From NCBI RefSeq assembly GCF_044872765.1, contig NZ_CP085253.1, positions 2,418,001 to 2,482,000 of the forward strand: a DNA stretch of 64,000 nt, read 5' to 3'. Of the stretch, positions 1-8,461 are shown piece by piece. A program made the translations under genes and the position numbers. The notes beneath the pieces were generated by a model. The model was not told the DNA's origin. It was given only the letters and a program-made list of their open reading frames with translations, and did not search any database. The DNA is from Micrococcus sp023147585. Its GTDB lineage: Bacteria > Actinomycetota > Actinomycetes > Actinomycetales > Micrococcaceae. Each line of letters begins with the position of its first letter. The first letter of the stretch is position 1.

Positions 1-1
1 G

Positions 2-427
2 GTGTGGGGCACGGTGAACCGGAACCTCGCGGTGATCGCGTCCTCGCTGGTGCTGCTGTCCTTCGCGCTGCGCTATCTCCGGGCCACCCGGGTGCGCTCC
101 CGCCCGCTCGCCGGCGCGGAGGCGCACGTGGCGGCGGGCGGCGTCGTGGTGTTCTGGCGGCCCGGCTGCCAGTACTGCATGACGCTGATCAAGGCGCTCA
201 CGCCCGCGGAGCGCGCGGCGGCCTCCTGGGTGAACATCTGGACGGACGCCGAGGCTGCGGCCGCGCTGCGCCGCCTCCACGCACGGCGCGAAGGTCGCGA
301 GCACGAGGCCGTCCCCACGGTGTGGGCGCGGAAGAAGGACTTCATCGTGGCCGACGACGCCTCGCGCGCCCGCCTGAAGGACATGCTGCGGGCGGCCACG
401 CCCGCGCAGGAGGGGAGCGCCCGATGA
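2..427 (+). CDS. Membrane-anchored glutaredoxin/thioredoxin-like protein (5' end may lie outside window)
   Basis: Small redox protein. Residues about 9-25 form a hydrophobic anchor, and a thioredoxin-like segment follows with the motif FWRPGCQYC, whose CxxC pair (CQYC) is the expected dithiol active site. The family reduces disulfides or mixed disulfides; the anchor suggests action at the membrane, with the redox domain in the cytoplasm if residues 1-8 face outward. A GTG at position 2 is the first visible start, so a start before the window cannot be excluded. The stop overlaps the next gene (ATGA), suggesting translational coupling with the acetyltransferase. The exact substrate is unknown. 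Confidence 0.7.
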   Translation: MWGTVNRNLAVIASSLVLLSFALRYLRATRVRSRPLAGAEAHVAAGGVVVFWRPGCQYCMTLIKALTPAERAAASWVNIWTDAEAAAALRRLHARREGREHEAVPTVWARKKDFIVADDASRARLKDMLRAATPAQEGSAR

Positions 428-951
428 GCGGGATCCACGTCCGGGCGCTGCGCCCCGAGGACCACGACGCCGTCGCCGCGCTCACGCTGGCCTCCTACGT
501 GGACGGCGGGCACATCGACCCCGACTCCGCGTACGTGCGGACCCTCACGGACGTGGCCTCCCGGGCGGAGAAGGCGGAGGTCCTCGTCGCCGAGCTCGAC
601 GGGCAGGTGGTCGGCTCCGTGGTGCTCACCCCGCTGGGCTCGCCGATGGCGGAGACCGCCGTGGAGGGGGAGTACGAGTTCCGCATGCTGGCCGTGCACC
701 CGGACCACCACCGCCGCGGCGTCGCCCGCGCCCTGATGGCCGCGATCGTGGAGCGGGCCCGGGCCCTGCCCGGGATCGAGGCCATCGCCCTGACCACCAT
801 GCCGACGATGACCGACGCCCACCGGCTCTACGAGCGCATGGGCTTCGTGCGGCTGCCCGAGCGGGACTGGCACCTGCGGGACGTGGTCCCGGACCTGGAC
901 CCGGCGGACGAGGCCGGTCCCTTCATCGTGTACCGGATGCCGCTGGGCTGA
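424..951 (+). CDS. GNAT-family N-acetyltransferase
   Basis: 175-residue single-domain acetyltransferase. It shows the GNAT pattern: a beta-strand ending in FRMLAVHPDHHRRGVARAL, which contains the acetyl-CoA pyrophosphate-binding R/Q-x-x-G-x-A signature (RRGVARA), and a C-terminal ALTTMPTMTDAHRLYERMGF segment typical of the family. It would transfer an acetyl group from acetyl-CoA to an amine; the substrate cannot be read from sequence. The start ATG overlaps the upstream stop by four bases, so the two genes are probably one transcript. The ATG was preferred over the longer open frame because that extension is only the antisense-like shadow of the upstream gene. Confidence 0.8.
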   Translation: MSGIHVRALRPEDHDAVAALTLASYVDGGHIDPDSAYVRTLTDVASRAEKAEVLVAELDGQVVGSVVLTPLGSPMAETAVEGEYEFRMLAVHPDHHRRGVARALMAAIVERARALPGIEAIALTTMPTMTDAHRLYERMGFVRLPERDWHLRDVVPDLDPADEAGPFIVYRMPLG

Positions 952-1004
952 CCCGCCCCCGCAGCCCGGCCCGGCTGCCGCCGTGTCCCGTCCGCGCGCG
1001 CCGC

Positions 1005-1010
1005 TAGACT
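1005..1010 (+). promoter_or_regulatory. Possible -10 box of the gatCAB operon
   Basis: TAGACT lies about 95 bases before gatC in the 153-base gap after the acetyltransferase gene. TAnnnT hexamers are the usual actinobacterial -10 element. No convincing -35 is present, so this is a weak call. Confidence 0.3.
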
Positions 1011-1104
1011 CGGTCCGAACCGAAAGCGGCCCGTCCGGCCCCGTCGCGCGTCCGCGTGCCCGGCCCGGCCACGCCGTCCGACACCACCGTCGTGAAGGAG
1101 ATCC

Positions 1105-1401
1105 ATGCCGGAGATCACCCGGGAGCAGGTGGAGCACCTCGCCCGCCTGGCCCACATCCAGATGAGCGAGGAGGAGCTGGCCCAGATGCCGGGCGAGCTC
1201 GAGGAGATCCTCGCGGCCGTCGAGGACGTGCGCGCGGTGGCCACCGCGGACGTGGAGCCCACCTCCCACCCCATCGCCCTGCACAACGTGTTCCGCGAGG
1301 ACGTGCCCACGGGCATGCTCACGCAGGAGCAGGCCCTGGACCAGGCGCCGGACGCCGAGGACGGCCAGTTCAAGGTCCCCGCGATCCTGGACGGAGAGTG
1401 A
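1105..1401 (+). CDS. gatC: Asp/Glu-tRNA amidotransferase subunit C
   Basis: 98 residues, the usual size for GatC. The N-terminus PEITREQVEHLARLAHIQM and the later motif about MPGELEEIL match the family, and the C-terminal part contains the conserved Asp-Val-Glu-Pro segment followed by a proline-rich belt. GatC is the small clamp that wraps around GatA and stabilises the GatA-GatB complex, which converts Glu-tRNA(Gln) and Asp-tRNA(Asn) to the cognate amidated forms. A strong ribosome site (aaggag) lies seven bases upstream of the ATG. It is the first gene of gatCAB. Confidence 0.95.
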   Translation: MPEITREQVEHLARLAHIQMSEEELAQMPGELEEILAAVEDVRAVATADVEPTSHPIALHNVFREDVPTGMLTQEQALDQAPDAEDGQFKVPAILDGE

Positions 1402-1409
1402 TCACGAGC

Positions 1410-3038
1410 ATGACCGAGACCTTCGATGTGAACGCCGAGGCGGGCGCCGACCAGCTGGTCCGCCTCACCGCCCTGCAGATGGCCGAGCGCCTGCGCGCCG
1501 GCACGACCACCTCCGTGGAGCTCGTCCAGGCGCACCTGGACCGCATCGCGGAGTTCGACGGCGACCCGCGCGCCGACGCCGCAGAGGACCGCGGCGTGCG
1601 GGCGTACCTGCACGTCAACGCGGAGGAGGCGCTCGCCGTCGCCGCCGAGGTGGACGCGATCCGCGCCGCCGGGGGCGCCGAGGCCGAGGCCCTGCACCCG
1701 CTGGCCGGCGTGCCGGTGGCGATCAAGGACAACATCGTCACCGTCGGGCAGCCCACGACGGCGGCCTCCAGGATGCTCGACGGCTGGATGAGCCCGTACG
1801 ACGCCACGGTCATCGATCGGATCCGCGCCGCCCGCCTGCCGATCCTGGGCAAGACCAACATGGACGAGTTCGCGATGGGCGGCTCCACCGAGTACTCCGC
1901 GTTCGGCGTGACCCGCAACCCGTGGGACCTGGACCGGGTGCCCGGCGGCTCCGGTGGCGGCTCGGCCGCCGCGGTGGCCGCGTTCCTCGCCCCGTTCGCC
2001 CTGGGCTCGGACACGGGCGGCTCCATCCGCGAGCCCGCCGCGTTCACCGGCACCGTGGGCGTCAAGCCCACGTACGGCGCCGTGTCCCGCTTCGGCGTGA
2101 TCGCGATGGCCTCCTCGCTGGACCAGGTGGGCCCCGCCGCGCGCACCGTGGCGGACGCCGCCGCGCTGCAGCAGGTGATCGCCGGCCATGACGAGCGCGA
2201 CTCCACCTCGCTGCCCGAGGAGCCCGCCGACCTCGGCGCGGCCGCTGCCCGCGGGAACCTCTCCGGCCTGCGCATCGGCGTGATCGCCGACCTGCGCGAG
2301 GACGGCTACCACCCCGGTGTGAAGGCGGCCTTCGACGCCGACGTCGCCGCCCTGCGCGAGGCGGGCGCGGAGATCGTCGAGGTCTCCTGCCCGCACTTCC
2401 ACGCGGCCCTGGGCGCGTACTACCTCATCATGCCCTCGGAGGTCTCCTCCAACCTGGCCCGCTTCGACGGCGTCCGCTACGGCAACCGCGTGGTCCCGGC
2501 CGGCGGCGGCACGATCGAGCAGGTCATGGGCGCCACCCGCGCCGCCGGCTTCGGCCCCGAGGTCAAGCGCCGCATCATCCTGGGCACCTACGCCCTCTCC
2601 GCGGGCTACTACGACGCCTACTACGGCTCCGCGCAGAAGGTCCGCACGCTCGTGCAGCAGGACTTCGCGGCCGCCTTCGAGCAGGTGGACGTGCTGCTGA
2701 GCCCCACCGCGCCGGGCACCGCCTTCGCGCTGGGGGAGCAGACGAAGGATCCGGTCACCATGTACCTCAACGACTACGCGACCATCCCGGCCAACCTGGC
2801 CGGCGTTCCGGGCATCTCGGTGCCCGGCGGCCTCGTGGACGGCCTGCCGTACGGCCTGCAGTTCACGGCCCCGGCGCGCGAGGACGCCCGCCTGTACGAG
2901 GTGGGCGCCGCCGTCGAGGCGCTGGTGACCCGCCGCGGCGGCTCGCCCGTGTGGGCGCAGGCCCCCGAGCTCGAGAAGGGCGCGCAGCGCCGCACCGGCG
3001 CCGAGCGCGCCACCACCACGGACGGAGGAGCCGCGTGA
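1410..3038 (+). CDS. gatA: Asp/Glu-tRNA amidotransferase subunit A
   Basis: 542-residue amidase-signature enzyme that releases ammonia from glutamine for GatB. The catalytic Ser-cisSer-Lys triad is intact: Lys106 in PVAIKDN, Ser181 in VPGGSGGGSAAAV, and Ser205 in GSDTGGSIREP. The ATG at 1410 lies eight bases after the gatC stop and precedes the family-typical N-terminal helix (RLTALQMAERL). The 3' end overlaps gatB by four bases (GTGA), as expected for equimolar subunit synthesis. The C-terminal tail (about 20 residues rich in Ala, Arg and Thr) is longer than average, which is common in high-GC actinobacteria. Confidence 0.97.
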   Translation: MTETFDVNAEAGADQLVRLTALQMAERLRAGTTTSVELVQAHLDRIAEFDGDPRADAAEDRGVRAYLHVNAEEALAVAAEVDAIRAAGGAEAEALHPLAGVPVAIKDNIVTVGQPTTAASRMLDGWMSPYDATVIDRIRAARLPILGKTNMDEFAMGGSTEYSAFGVTRNPWDLDRVPGGSGGGSAAAVAAFLAPFALGSDTGGSIREPAAFTGTVGVKPTYGAVSRFGVIAMASSLDQVGPAARTVADAAALQQVIAGHDERDSTSLPEEPADLGAAAARGNLSGLRIGVIADLREDGYHPGVKAAFDADVAALREAGAEIVEVSCPHFHAALGAYYLIMPSEVSSNLARFDGVRYGNRVVPAGGGTIEQVMGATRAAGFGPEVKRRIILGTYALSAGYYDAYYGSAQKVRTLVQQDFAAAFEQVDVLLSPTAPGTAFALGEQTKDPVTMYLNDYATIPANLAGVPGISVPGGLVDGLPYGLQFTAPAREDARLYEVGAAVEALVTRRGGSPVWAQAPELEKGAQRRTGAERATTTDGGAA

Positions 3039-4540
3039 GCCACGCAGAGCAGACCATGGACGTCGCCGAGGCGATGGAGCGCTTCGACCCGGTGCTCGGG
3101 TTCGAGGTGCACGTGGAGCTGAACACCGCCACGAAGATCTTCTCCTCGGCCGCCAACGCGTTCGGCGACCAGCCGAACACCAACGTCACCCCGCTCGACC
3201 TCGGCCTGCCGGGCACGCTGCCCGTGCTGAACCGGCAGGCCGTGGAGTTCGCGATCCGCCTGGGCCTGGCCCTGAACGCGCAGATCGCCCCGACGTGCCG
3301 GTTCGCGCGGAAGAACTACTTCTACCCGGACACCCCGAAGAACTTCCAGACGTCCCAGTACGACGAGCCGATCGTGTTCGACGGCCACCTGGACGTGGAG
3401 CTCGAGGACGGCACCGTGTTCCGCGTGGAGATCGAGCGCGCCCACCTCGAGGACGACGCCGGCAAGCTCACCCACCAGGGCGGGTCCGGCCGCATCCAGG
3501 GCGCCTCGAGCTCCCTGGTGGACTACAACCGCGCGGGCGTGCCGCTCATCGAGATCGTGACCCGGCCCATCGTGGGCGCGGGGGAGCGGGCCCCGGAGAT
3601 CGCGCGCGCCTACGTGGCCGCCATCCGGGACATCGTGAAGGCCATCGGCATCTCGGACGCCCGCATGGAGCACGGCAACGTGCGCTGCGACGCGAACGTC
3701 TCCCTCATGGAGAAGGGCGCCGAGGTCTTCGGCACGCGCACCGAGACCAAGAACGTGAGCTCCACGCGCGCCGTGCAGCACGCCGTCACCCACGAGATCC
3801 AGCGTCAGGCCGCCGTGCTCGCCGCGGGCGGGACCATCACGCAGGAGACCCGCCACTGGCACGAGGACACGCGCACGACGACGTCGGGCCGTCCCAAGTC
3901 CGACGCCGACGACTACCGCTACTTCCCCGAGCCGGACCTCGTGCCCGTCGTCGTGGACGAGGCGTGGATCGAGCGCGTGCGCGCCGAGCTGCCCGAGCTG
4001 CCGGCCGTGCGCAACAAGCGACTCAAGGCCGAGTGGGGCTTCTCGGACGAGGAGTTCCGCGACGTCGTCAACGCCGGCGTCCTGGACGAGATCGTCGCGA
4101 CCGTGGAGGCCGGCGCCTCCGCGGCGGCCGCCCGCAAGTGGTGGATGGGCGAGATCGCTCGCCTGGCGAACGTCCGCGAGGTCACCGTCGCCGAGCTGGG
4201 GATCACCCCGGCGCACGTGGTGGAGGTCGAGGAGCTGATCGCCGCCAAGACGATCAACGACAAGATCGCCAAGCAGGTGCTCGGTCTGGTGGCCGACGGC
4301 GAGGGCGCCCCGAAGGAGGTCGTCTCGGCGAAGGGCCTGGCCGTGGTGTCCGACGACGGCGCGCTCACCGAGGCCGTCGACGCGGCGATCGCGGACAACC
4401 CGGACGTCGTCGAGAAGATCAGGGGCGGCAAGATGCAGGCCGTCGGTGCCCTGATCGGGCCCGTCATGAAGGCGACCCGCGGCCAGGCCGACGCCGGCCG
4501 CGTGCGCGAGATCGTGCTGGAGCGCCTCGGGGTGGGCTGA
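3035..4540 (+). CDS. gatB: Asp/Glu-tRNA amidotransferase subunit B
   Basis: 501 residues. GatB phosphorylates the misacylated Glu/Asp on the tRNA and then amidates it with ammonia channelled from GatA. The N-terminal cradle starts with VLGFEVHVELNT. Characteristic segments follow: YFYPDTPKNFQTSQYD, and RAHLEDDAGK and DYNRAGVPLIEIVT of the synthetase domain. The C-terminus carries the helical and YqeY-like tail domains that bind the tRNA elbow (AAKTINDKIAKQVL). The GTG start at 3035 overlaps the gatA stop and has ggaggag immediately upstream. Together with gatC and gatA this completes the indirect Gln/Asn-tRNA pathway. Confidence 0.97.
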   Translation: MSHAEQTMDVAEAMERFDPVLGFEVHVELNTATKIFSSAANAFGDQPNTNVTPLDLGLPGTLPVLNRQAVEFAIRLGLALNAQIAPTCRFARKNYFYPDTPKNFQTSQYDEPIVFDGHLDVELEDGTVFRVEIERAHLEDDAGKLTHQGGSGRIQGASSSLVDYNRAGVPLIEIVTRPIVGAGERAPEIARAYVAAIRDIVKAIGISDARMEHGNVRCDANVSLMEKGAEVFGTRTETKNVSSTRAVQHAVTHEIQRQAAVLAAGGTITQETRHWHEDTRTTTSGRPKSDADDYRYFPEPDLVPVVVDEAWIERVRAELPELPAVRNKRLKAEWGFSDEEFRDVVNAGVLDEIVATVEAGASAAAARKWWMGEIARLANVREVTVAELGITPAHVVEVEELIAAKTINDKIAKQVLGLVADGEGAPKEVVSAKGLAVVSDDGALTEAVDAAIADNPDVVEKIRGGKMQAVGALIGPVMKATRGQADAGRVREIVLERLGVG

Positions 4541-4748
4541 GCAGCCGACCGATGGGCTCACGCGCGGCGCGCGACGGGCGGTCGCCACTTGACCGCCCAG
4601 GAGGATGTGAGACCCCTGGTGTCCGGCGACCGTGTAGTAGATGATGGCCACACTTCTGACAGGTCGTCCTCTCCCGGCCCCCTGACGGCACAGGGTGGGC
4701 GGCGCGCCTCCGAAGTGTAGCTTCCATCCGAGAGAAGGGGTCCCTCCC

Positions 4749-5128
4749 ATGACATGTCGACGCACTCTGCTGGGCGCCGGCCTCGGCGCCGTCGGCGCCG
4801 CGCTGATCGCCCCCGCCGCCTCGGCGGCCACCGGCTCCACCACGTACCGCCAGCTCGTGATCACCCGGGTCACCTACGACTACTACCGCCGCGAGTACGT
4901 GGGCACCGGCATGTACGGCGGCGAGCCCGTGCGAGTCCGTTACACCTACTCGTACCGCCTGTACCGTGGATCGCACTGGTGGAGTCCACGACCCACCAGC
5001 AGTGTGAGGACGAGCGGATCGAGTCGGCCTCCCAGTGGACCTGCCTCAACGGGTGCTGGTACCCGGTGTACATCGTGTCGTGCCTCTCGCGCGAAGAGGG
5101 TGGTAGCGGCTCCGCAGTGGGGCCGTGA
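4749..5128 (+). pseudogene. Small exported protein, reading frame shifted
   Basis: The frame opened by ATG 4749 (ribosome site gagaagg upstream) encodes a short Arg-containing signal peptide (MTCRRTLLGAGL to an APAASA cleavage region) and a Tyr/Arg-rich mature start (TTYRQLVITRVTYDYYRRE). Near 4965-4975 coding character moves to another frame. That frame continues WIALVESTTHQQCEDERIES, then carries closely spaced Cys residues (TCLNGCWYPVYIVSC), and ends at 5128. The original product was probably about 125 residues, secreted and disulfide-bonded. A single-base error or mutation would explain it; resequencing would decide. I do not recognise a family. The next gene also encodes an Arg-rich signal-peptide protein. 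Confidence 0.55.
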
Positions 5129-5153
5129 CCGTACCGGCATGACGGGAACAGGC

Positions 5154-5191
5154 AACGGGGCGGGGCGTCGAATCCGACGGTCCGCCCCGTT
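5154..5191 (+). terminator. Hairpin terminator after the small exported protein
   Basis: Arms aacggggcgg and ccgccccgtt are perfectly complementary. The loop contains a nested gtcg/cgac stem. The T-run after it is weak, as usual at this GC content. It sits 25 bases after the 5128 stop. Confidence 0.65.
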
Positions 5192-5332
5192 CTGCTGTGC
5201 GAACGCTGCGAGGGGCCGCAGTGCTCCCCCTCCCCGCCATCGGAACGTCATGTGCGGTGATTACTTGAGGTAAAGTTTGAGGTGGCAAAACTGAGATCCG
5301 GAACAAAGTGGACCCGAGGGTGCGACACACGC

Positions 5333-5452
5333 CTCTGCCGCCACCTCGACTCTCACCTCTGCCGTCACCTCGACTCTCACCTCTGCCGTCACCTCGACTC
5401 TCACCTCTGCCGCCACCTCGACTCTCACCTCTGCCGTCACCTCGACTCTCAC
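5333..5452 (+). repeat. Five tandem 24-bp repeats in the leader of the Tat protein
   Basis: Five copies of a 24-bp unit (ctctgccgYcacctcgactc plus tcac) occupy 5333-5452 and end 15 bases before the ATG of the exported protein, directly before its ribosome site (ccaggag). The copies differ only at one pyrimidine (C or T) after ctctgccg. A frame runs through them without a stop (LCRHLDSH per unit), but nothing suggests it is translated. Their place in the 5' leader suggests a role in mRNA folding or length-dependent expression. Confidence 0.9.
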
Positions 5453-5467
5453 CCCAGGAGCACCCTC

Positions 5468-6256
5468 ATGACCCAGTTGACTCGTCGTCGCGTCGCGCAG
5501 GGGCTGGCGTGGACCGCCCCGGCCATCGCCGCCGCCGCTGCCGCCCCCGCCTTCGCCGTCAGCCCCTCGCAGACGCTGGCCTATCGATTCCGTGGGTCGA
5601 TCTCCACCTCCTACACCTCCCAGGTCCGCAACGGCGTCGGCTGCAGGAACACCACGTACGGTCGCTCCGGGTTGTGGCTCTCCAGCCTCTCGCTGTCCAA
5701 CCAGGTGTCCATCGGGACCTCGCCCCTGGGGTTCTCCATCGTGGAGATGCCACGCACCGACGGATCCGGCCTCTCGCCGCGGACCACGGCCACACTGGCC
5801 AACCCCGTGCAGCTCGTAGTCGCGTACCCCAGTGGGATGGTCGCGAACGTTGCGCAGCCGTTCACCTTCACCAACGCCACCGGTGCCAACTGGAGCGCGC
5901 CGACCCGCCGCACGCCCACTCTGCTGACGAGCCCCGACGGCATCACGCAGACCTACGACGTGTTCACGTTCACCTGGCTCGGCAACCGCTCTCAGTCCAC
6001 GACCCAGGATCGGACCGCCTCAGGAACCCGTCCCACCAGCTGGGCGGGCACCGCCCTCACCGGCAGCTGGGAGGTCAACACGAGCTACTGCGCTGTGAAT
6101 ACCGCCTACTACCTCTCCAACTACTACTCCGGGGGCACCGCCGCGGCCCTCGGCCGCACCGCCGGCAGCTACGGCACCTTCACCACGGCCAACGGGTACA
6201 CCGGTCTGGTGGTCTCCAACTCCCCGTCCACCGGCGGATGGATCGCGATCAACTGA
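5468..6256 (+). CDS. Tat-type exported protein of unknown function
   Basis: 262 residues. The N-terminus MTQLTRRRVAQGLAWTAPAI has an RRR-containing n-region followed by an Ala-rich hydrophobic core and an AFAVS cleavage region, a typical actinobacterial Tat-like signal. The mature part is rich in Ser, Thr, Tyr and Asn, has only two Cys and ends in GGWIAIN; it looks like a beta-rich secreted or surface protein. The ATG at 5468 was chosen over the longer frame from 5282 because it follows a good ribosome site (caggag) and begins with the signal peptide, whereas the extension would translate the 24-bp repeats. I do not recognise the mature domain. Confidence 0.75.
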   Translation: MTQLTRRRVAQGLAWTAPAIAAAAAAPAFAVSPSQTLAYRFRGSISTSYTSQVRNGVGCRNTTYGRSGLWLSSLSLSNQVSIGTSPLGFSIVEMPRTDGSGLSPRTTATLANPVQLVVAYPSGMVANVAQPFTFTNATGANWSAPTRRTPTLLTSPDGITQTYDVFTFTWLGNRSQSTTQDRTASGTRPTSWAGTALTGSWEVNTSYCAVNTAYYLSNYYSGGTAAALGRTAGSYGTFTTANGYTGLVVSNSPSTGGWIAIN

Positions 6257-6425
6257 GCCCGGCGGCGCCCGTCGCTCCGGACTTCGTCGGATCGCCGTGT
6301 CCCCGGAGGCTGCAGGACACCCTGGTGGTCGGGCCGTCTCAGTCGCCTGCCCCCGGAGGCGCAACGACGGCATGGTCGTCGGAGAGAGGGTCCTGAGCGG
6401 GACGTGCAGACTGACGGGCGGCCTA

Positions 6426-7466
6426 TCAGCGCCCCGCGAGGGCGCAGGACGCCCGCTCGATGCGCGGCACCACCTTGCGCAGCAGCCGCCCCCAGCGGGG
6501 GGCGCGGCCGGTGAGCTCCTGGCGGGCTGCGGCGTCGTCGAGGGAGTCCAGGCCGGCGGCGCCCAGCCACACGCGGGCCCGGCGGGCCTCCGCGGGCGTG
6601 CGGGCGATGTCCTCGATCCGCTCCTCGCCGTGCCAGATCCCCAGGTAGGCCACGTTGCGGGCTCCGTCGCCGGCGTGGGCGAGGTCCCAGTCCAGGATCC
6701 CGGAGAGCTCCCACCGCACGTCGTCCCCGTCCGGGGCGGGCACCCAGTGCATGTTGTGCCCGGCCAGGTCCCCGTGCACCAGCGCGGGCCCGTCCGGGGG
6801 CGCGGCGGCCCACGCCGTCACCGCCCCCGCGATCCTCGCGACGAGGCCGGCCCAGTCCGCCGGTAGCGCTCCGGCGTGCTCTGTCGGCAGGGACGCGCCC
6901 AGCCGCCCCACGCGCGCCACGCGCTCCGCGGTCCACGGACCCCGGAACGCGAACGCCGGGCCGAGTCCCGCCGCGACGGCCGGGTCGGTCACGTCCACGG
7001 TGTCGAGGGCGTCCACGATCCCCCGCAGGACGGTCGGGTCGCCCTCGTGGGGCGGGTGCGGCTGCCCCGGCACGAACGCCTGGAGGACGGCCGCGGCGAG
7101 GGGGCGGCCGGCGTCGTCGTCCCGGCGGAGCACCGCCGACAGCGGACGCGGCACCGCGAAGGGCAGGCCCGCGTCCGCGAGGGCCGTCACCAGCCCCACG
7201 CGGCGCGGCAGGTGGGCGGCGGGGGAGTCCTCGGGCGCCCAGGCCGCGCCGACCGGGGCGCCGGCCTCGCTGACCCGGGCCATGCGCAGCACGGCCAGGC
7301 CGTCGAGCACCAGCACGCGGTGGAACTGGCCGGACTCCACCACGTGCCCGGCCGACCACGCGGCGGCGCGCAGCCGGTCCGCGAGCGCGGCGGGCACGTC
7401 CGGGAGCAGCCGGGTCAGGGCCTCGGCCGCCAGCTCGAACTCGGACGCGACGGGGGAGGAGGTCAT
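6426..7466 (-). CDS. Aminoglycoside-phosphotransferase-family kinase
   Basis: 346 residues of the APH/choline-kinase-like fold. The Brenner motif is LVHGDLAGHNMHW (catalytic Asp in HGD, metal-binding Asn), and the DFG-equivalent is GILDWDLAHAGD. Family members phosphorylate small molecules such as aminoglycosides, homoserine or methylthioribose. Sequence alone does not give the substrate, and resistance should not be assumed. The gene starts at ATG 7466, diverges from the CPBP protease gene at 7510 and shares a 43-bp intergenic stretch with it. Confidence 0.75.
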   Translation of the reverse strand: MTSSPVASEFELAAEALTRLLPDVPAALADRLRAAAWSAGHVVESGQFHRVLVLDGLAVLRMARVSEAGAPVGAAWAPEDSPAAHLPRRVGLVTALADAGLPFAVPRPLSAVLRRDDDAGRPLAAAVLQAFVPGQPHPPHEGDPTVLRGIVDALDTVDVTDPAVAAGLGPAFAFRGPWTAERVARVGRLGASLPTEHAGALPADWAGLVARIAGAVTAWAAAPPDGPALVHGDLAGHNMHWVPAPDGDDVRWELSGILDWDLAHAGDGARNVAYLGIWHGEERIEDIARTPAEARRARVWLGAAGLDSLDDAAARQELTGRAPRWGRLLRKVVPRIERASCALAGR

Positions 7467-7509
7467 GTCCCCACGCTAGCGTCCGGGCGCGCGGGGGATA
7501 CTGGCCCGC

Positions 7510-8385
7510 ATGATCGGCCGCCCCGACCTCCGTTCCGACGCCGCCCCCGCCGCCCGGCCCGCGCTGCCCGCCCCGAGCGCGCGCGTGGTGCGGTGGGAGA
7601 TCGCGCTCGTCCTGGGCCTGTCCCTGGGGCGCAGCGCGGTGTATGCGGTCGTCCAGCTGATCGACAAGGCCACCCGTGCCCCGCTGGGGGAGCAGACCAC
7701 GGTGCTGAACCCCGCGCTCAGCCCGCGGTGGGGCTTCGACCTGACCTACCAGCTGCTGGACATCGGCTTCGCCCTCGTCCCCGTGCTGCTGGTGCTGCAC
7801 CTGACGTGGCTGCGCGGGCGGAACCCGTTCCGCGCGTTCGGCCTGGACCTGCGCCGCCCGGGCCGCGACCTCGCCTGGGGCCTGGCGCTGTTCGTGGGGA
7901 TCGGCCTGGGCACGCTCGCGGTGTACGCGGCCGGCCGCGCTGCCGGGGTCACGACGGCGATCGTCGCCGCCGCCCTCGACGACACCTGGTACCAGGTCCC
8001 CGTGCTGCTGCTCTCGGCCGCGCGGCACGCGCTCGTGGAGGAGGTGATCGTGGGGGTCTGGCTCGTCGACCGCCTCGGCTGGCTCCAGCGGCTGCACACC
8101 GCCCGGCGCGCCGGAGCCCCCGCGCCCGCCGCGGAGGGCCCGGGCCTCGTCCTGCCGGCCCGCATCTGGACCGTGGTGCTCGCCCTGGCCGTGCTGCGGG
8201 GCAGCTACCACCTCTACCAGGGCGTGGGGCCGGGCATCGGCAACGCGCTCATGGGGGTGGTGTTCACCCTGGTGCTGCTGCGCACGCGCCGGGTCATGCC
8301 TCTCGTCCTCGCCCACTTCCTGCTGGACGCGGCCGGGTTCGTGGCGTATCCGCTGCTGCACGAGGCAGGGCTGCTCGGGGTCTGA
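7510..8385 (+). CDS. CPBP-family intramembrane metalloprotease
   Basis: 291-residue multi-pass membrane protein related to CAAX prenyl proteases and bacteriocin-processing enzymes. The ABI/CPBP core is visible: ALVEEVIVGVWLVDRLG with the paired metal-site glutamates, then a His segment (RGSYHLYQG), and near the end LAHFLLDAAGF, giving the last conserved His and the following polar residue. The Arg that often follows EExxx is not evident, so catalytic competence is probable but not certain. Roughly six to eight hydrophobic segments are present. The substrate is unknown; the neighbours give no hint. Confidence 0.75.
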   Translation: MIGRPDLRSDAAPAARPALPAPSARVVRWEIALVLGLSLGRSAVYAVVQLIDKATRAPLGEQTTVLNPALSPRWGFDLTYQLLDIGFALVPVLLVLHLTWLRGRNPFRAFGLDLRRPGRDLAWGLALFVGIGLGTLAVYAAGRAAGVTTAIVAAALDDTWYQVPVLLLSAARHALVEEVIVGVWLVDRLGWLQRLHTARRAGAPAPAAEGPGLVLPARIWTVVLALAVLRGSYHLYQGVGPGIGNALMGVVFTLVLLRTRRVMPLVLAHFLLDAAGFVAYPLLHEAGLLGV

Positions 8386-8397
8386 GCCCCGGACGAG

Positions 8398-8428
8398 GCC
8401 GGCCCCGCCTCGGGGAGGCGGGGCCGGC
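8398..8428. terminator. Strong bidirectional hairpin terminator
   Basis: A 14-bp perfect stem (gccggccccgcctc against gaggcggggccggc) with a 3-nt loop lies between the convergent CPBP gene and the glyoxalase-like gene. The position suits termination from both sides, although no long T-run follows. Confidence 0.8.
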
Positions 8429-8461
8429 GTCGTCGTGGTCCGTCCGGGCGGGGAGGAGGGG

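Noticed and set aside
73..1284. Long minus-strand frames opposite the first genes and many similar frames throughout
   Set aside because: At this GC content stops are rare; their Gly/Arg/His-rich translations are shadows of real genes.
5333..5452. CRISPR-like array
   Set aside because: The 24-bp units are directly adjacent with no spacers and no cas genes; it is a simple tandem repeat.
5282..5467. N-terminal extension of the Tat protein through the 24-bp repeats
   Set aside because: The signal peptide and a good ribosome site support ATG 5468; the extension only translates repeats.
6426..7466. Aminoglycoside-resistance gene
   Set aside because: The kinase fold is clear, but the family has many non-resistance members and nothing nearby suggests a resistance cassette.
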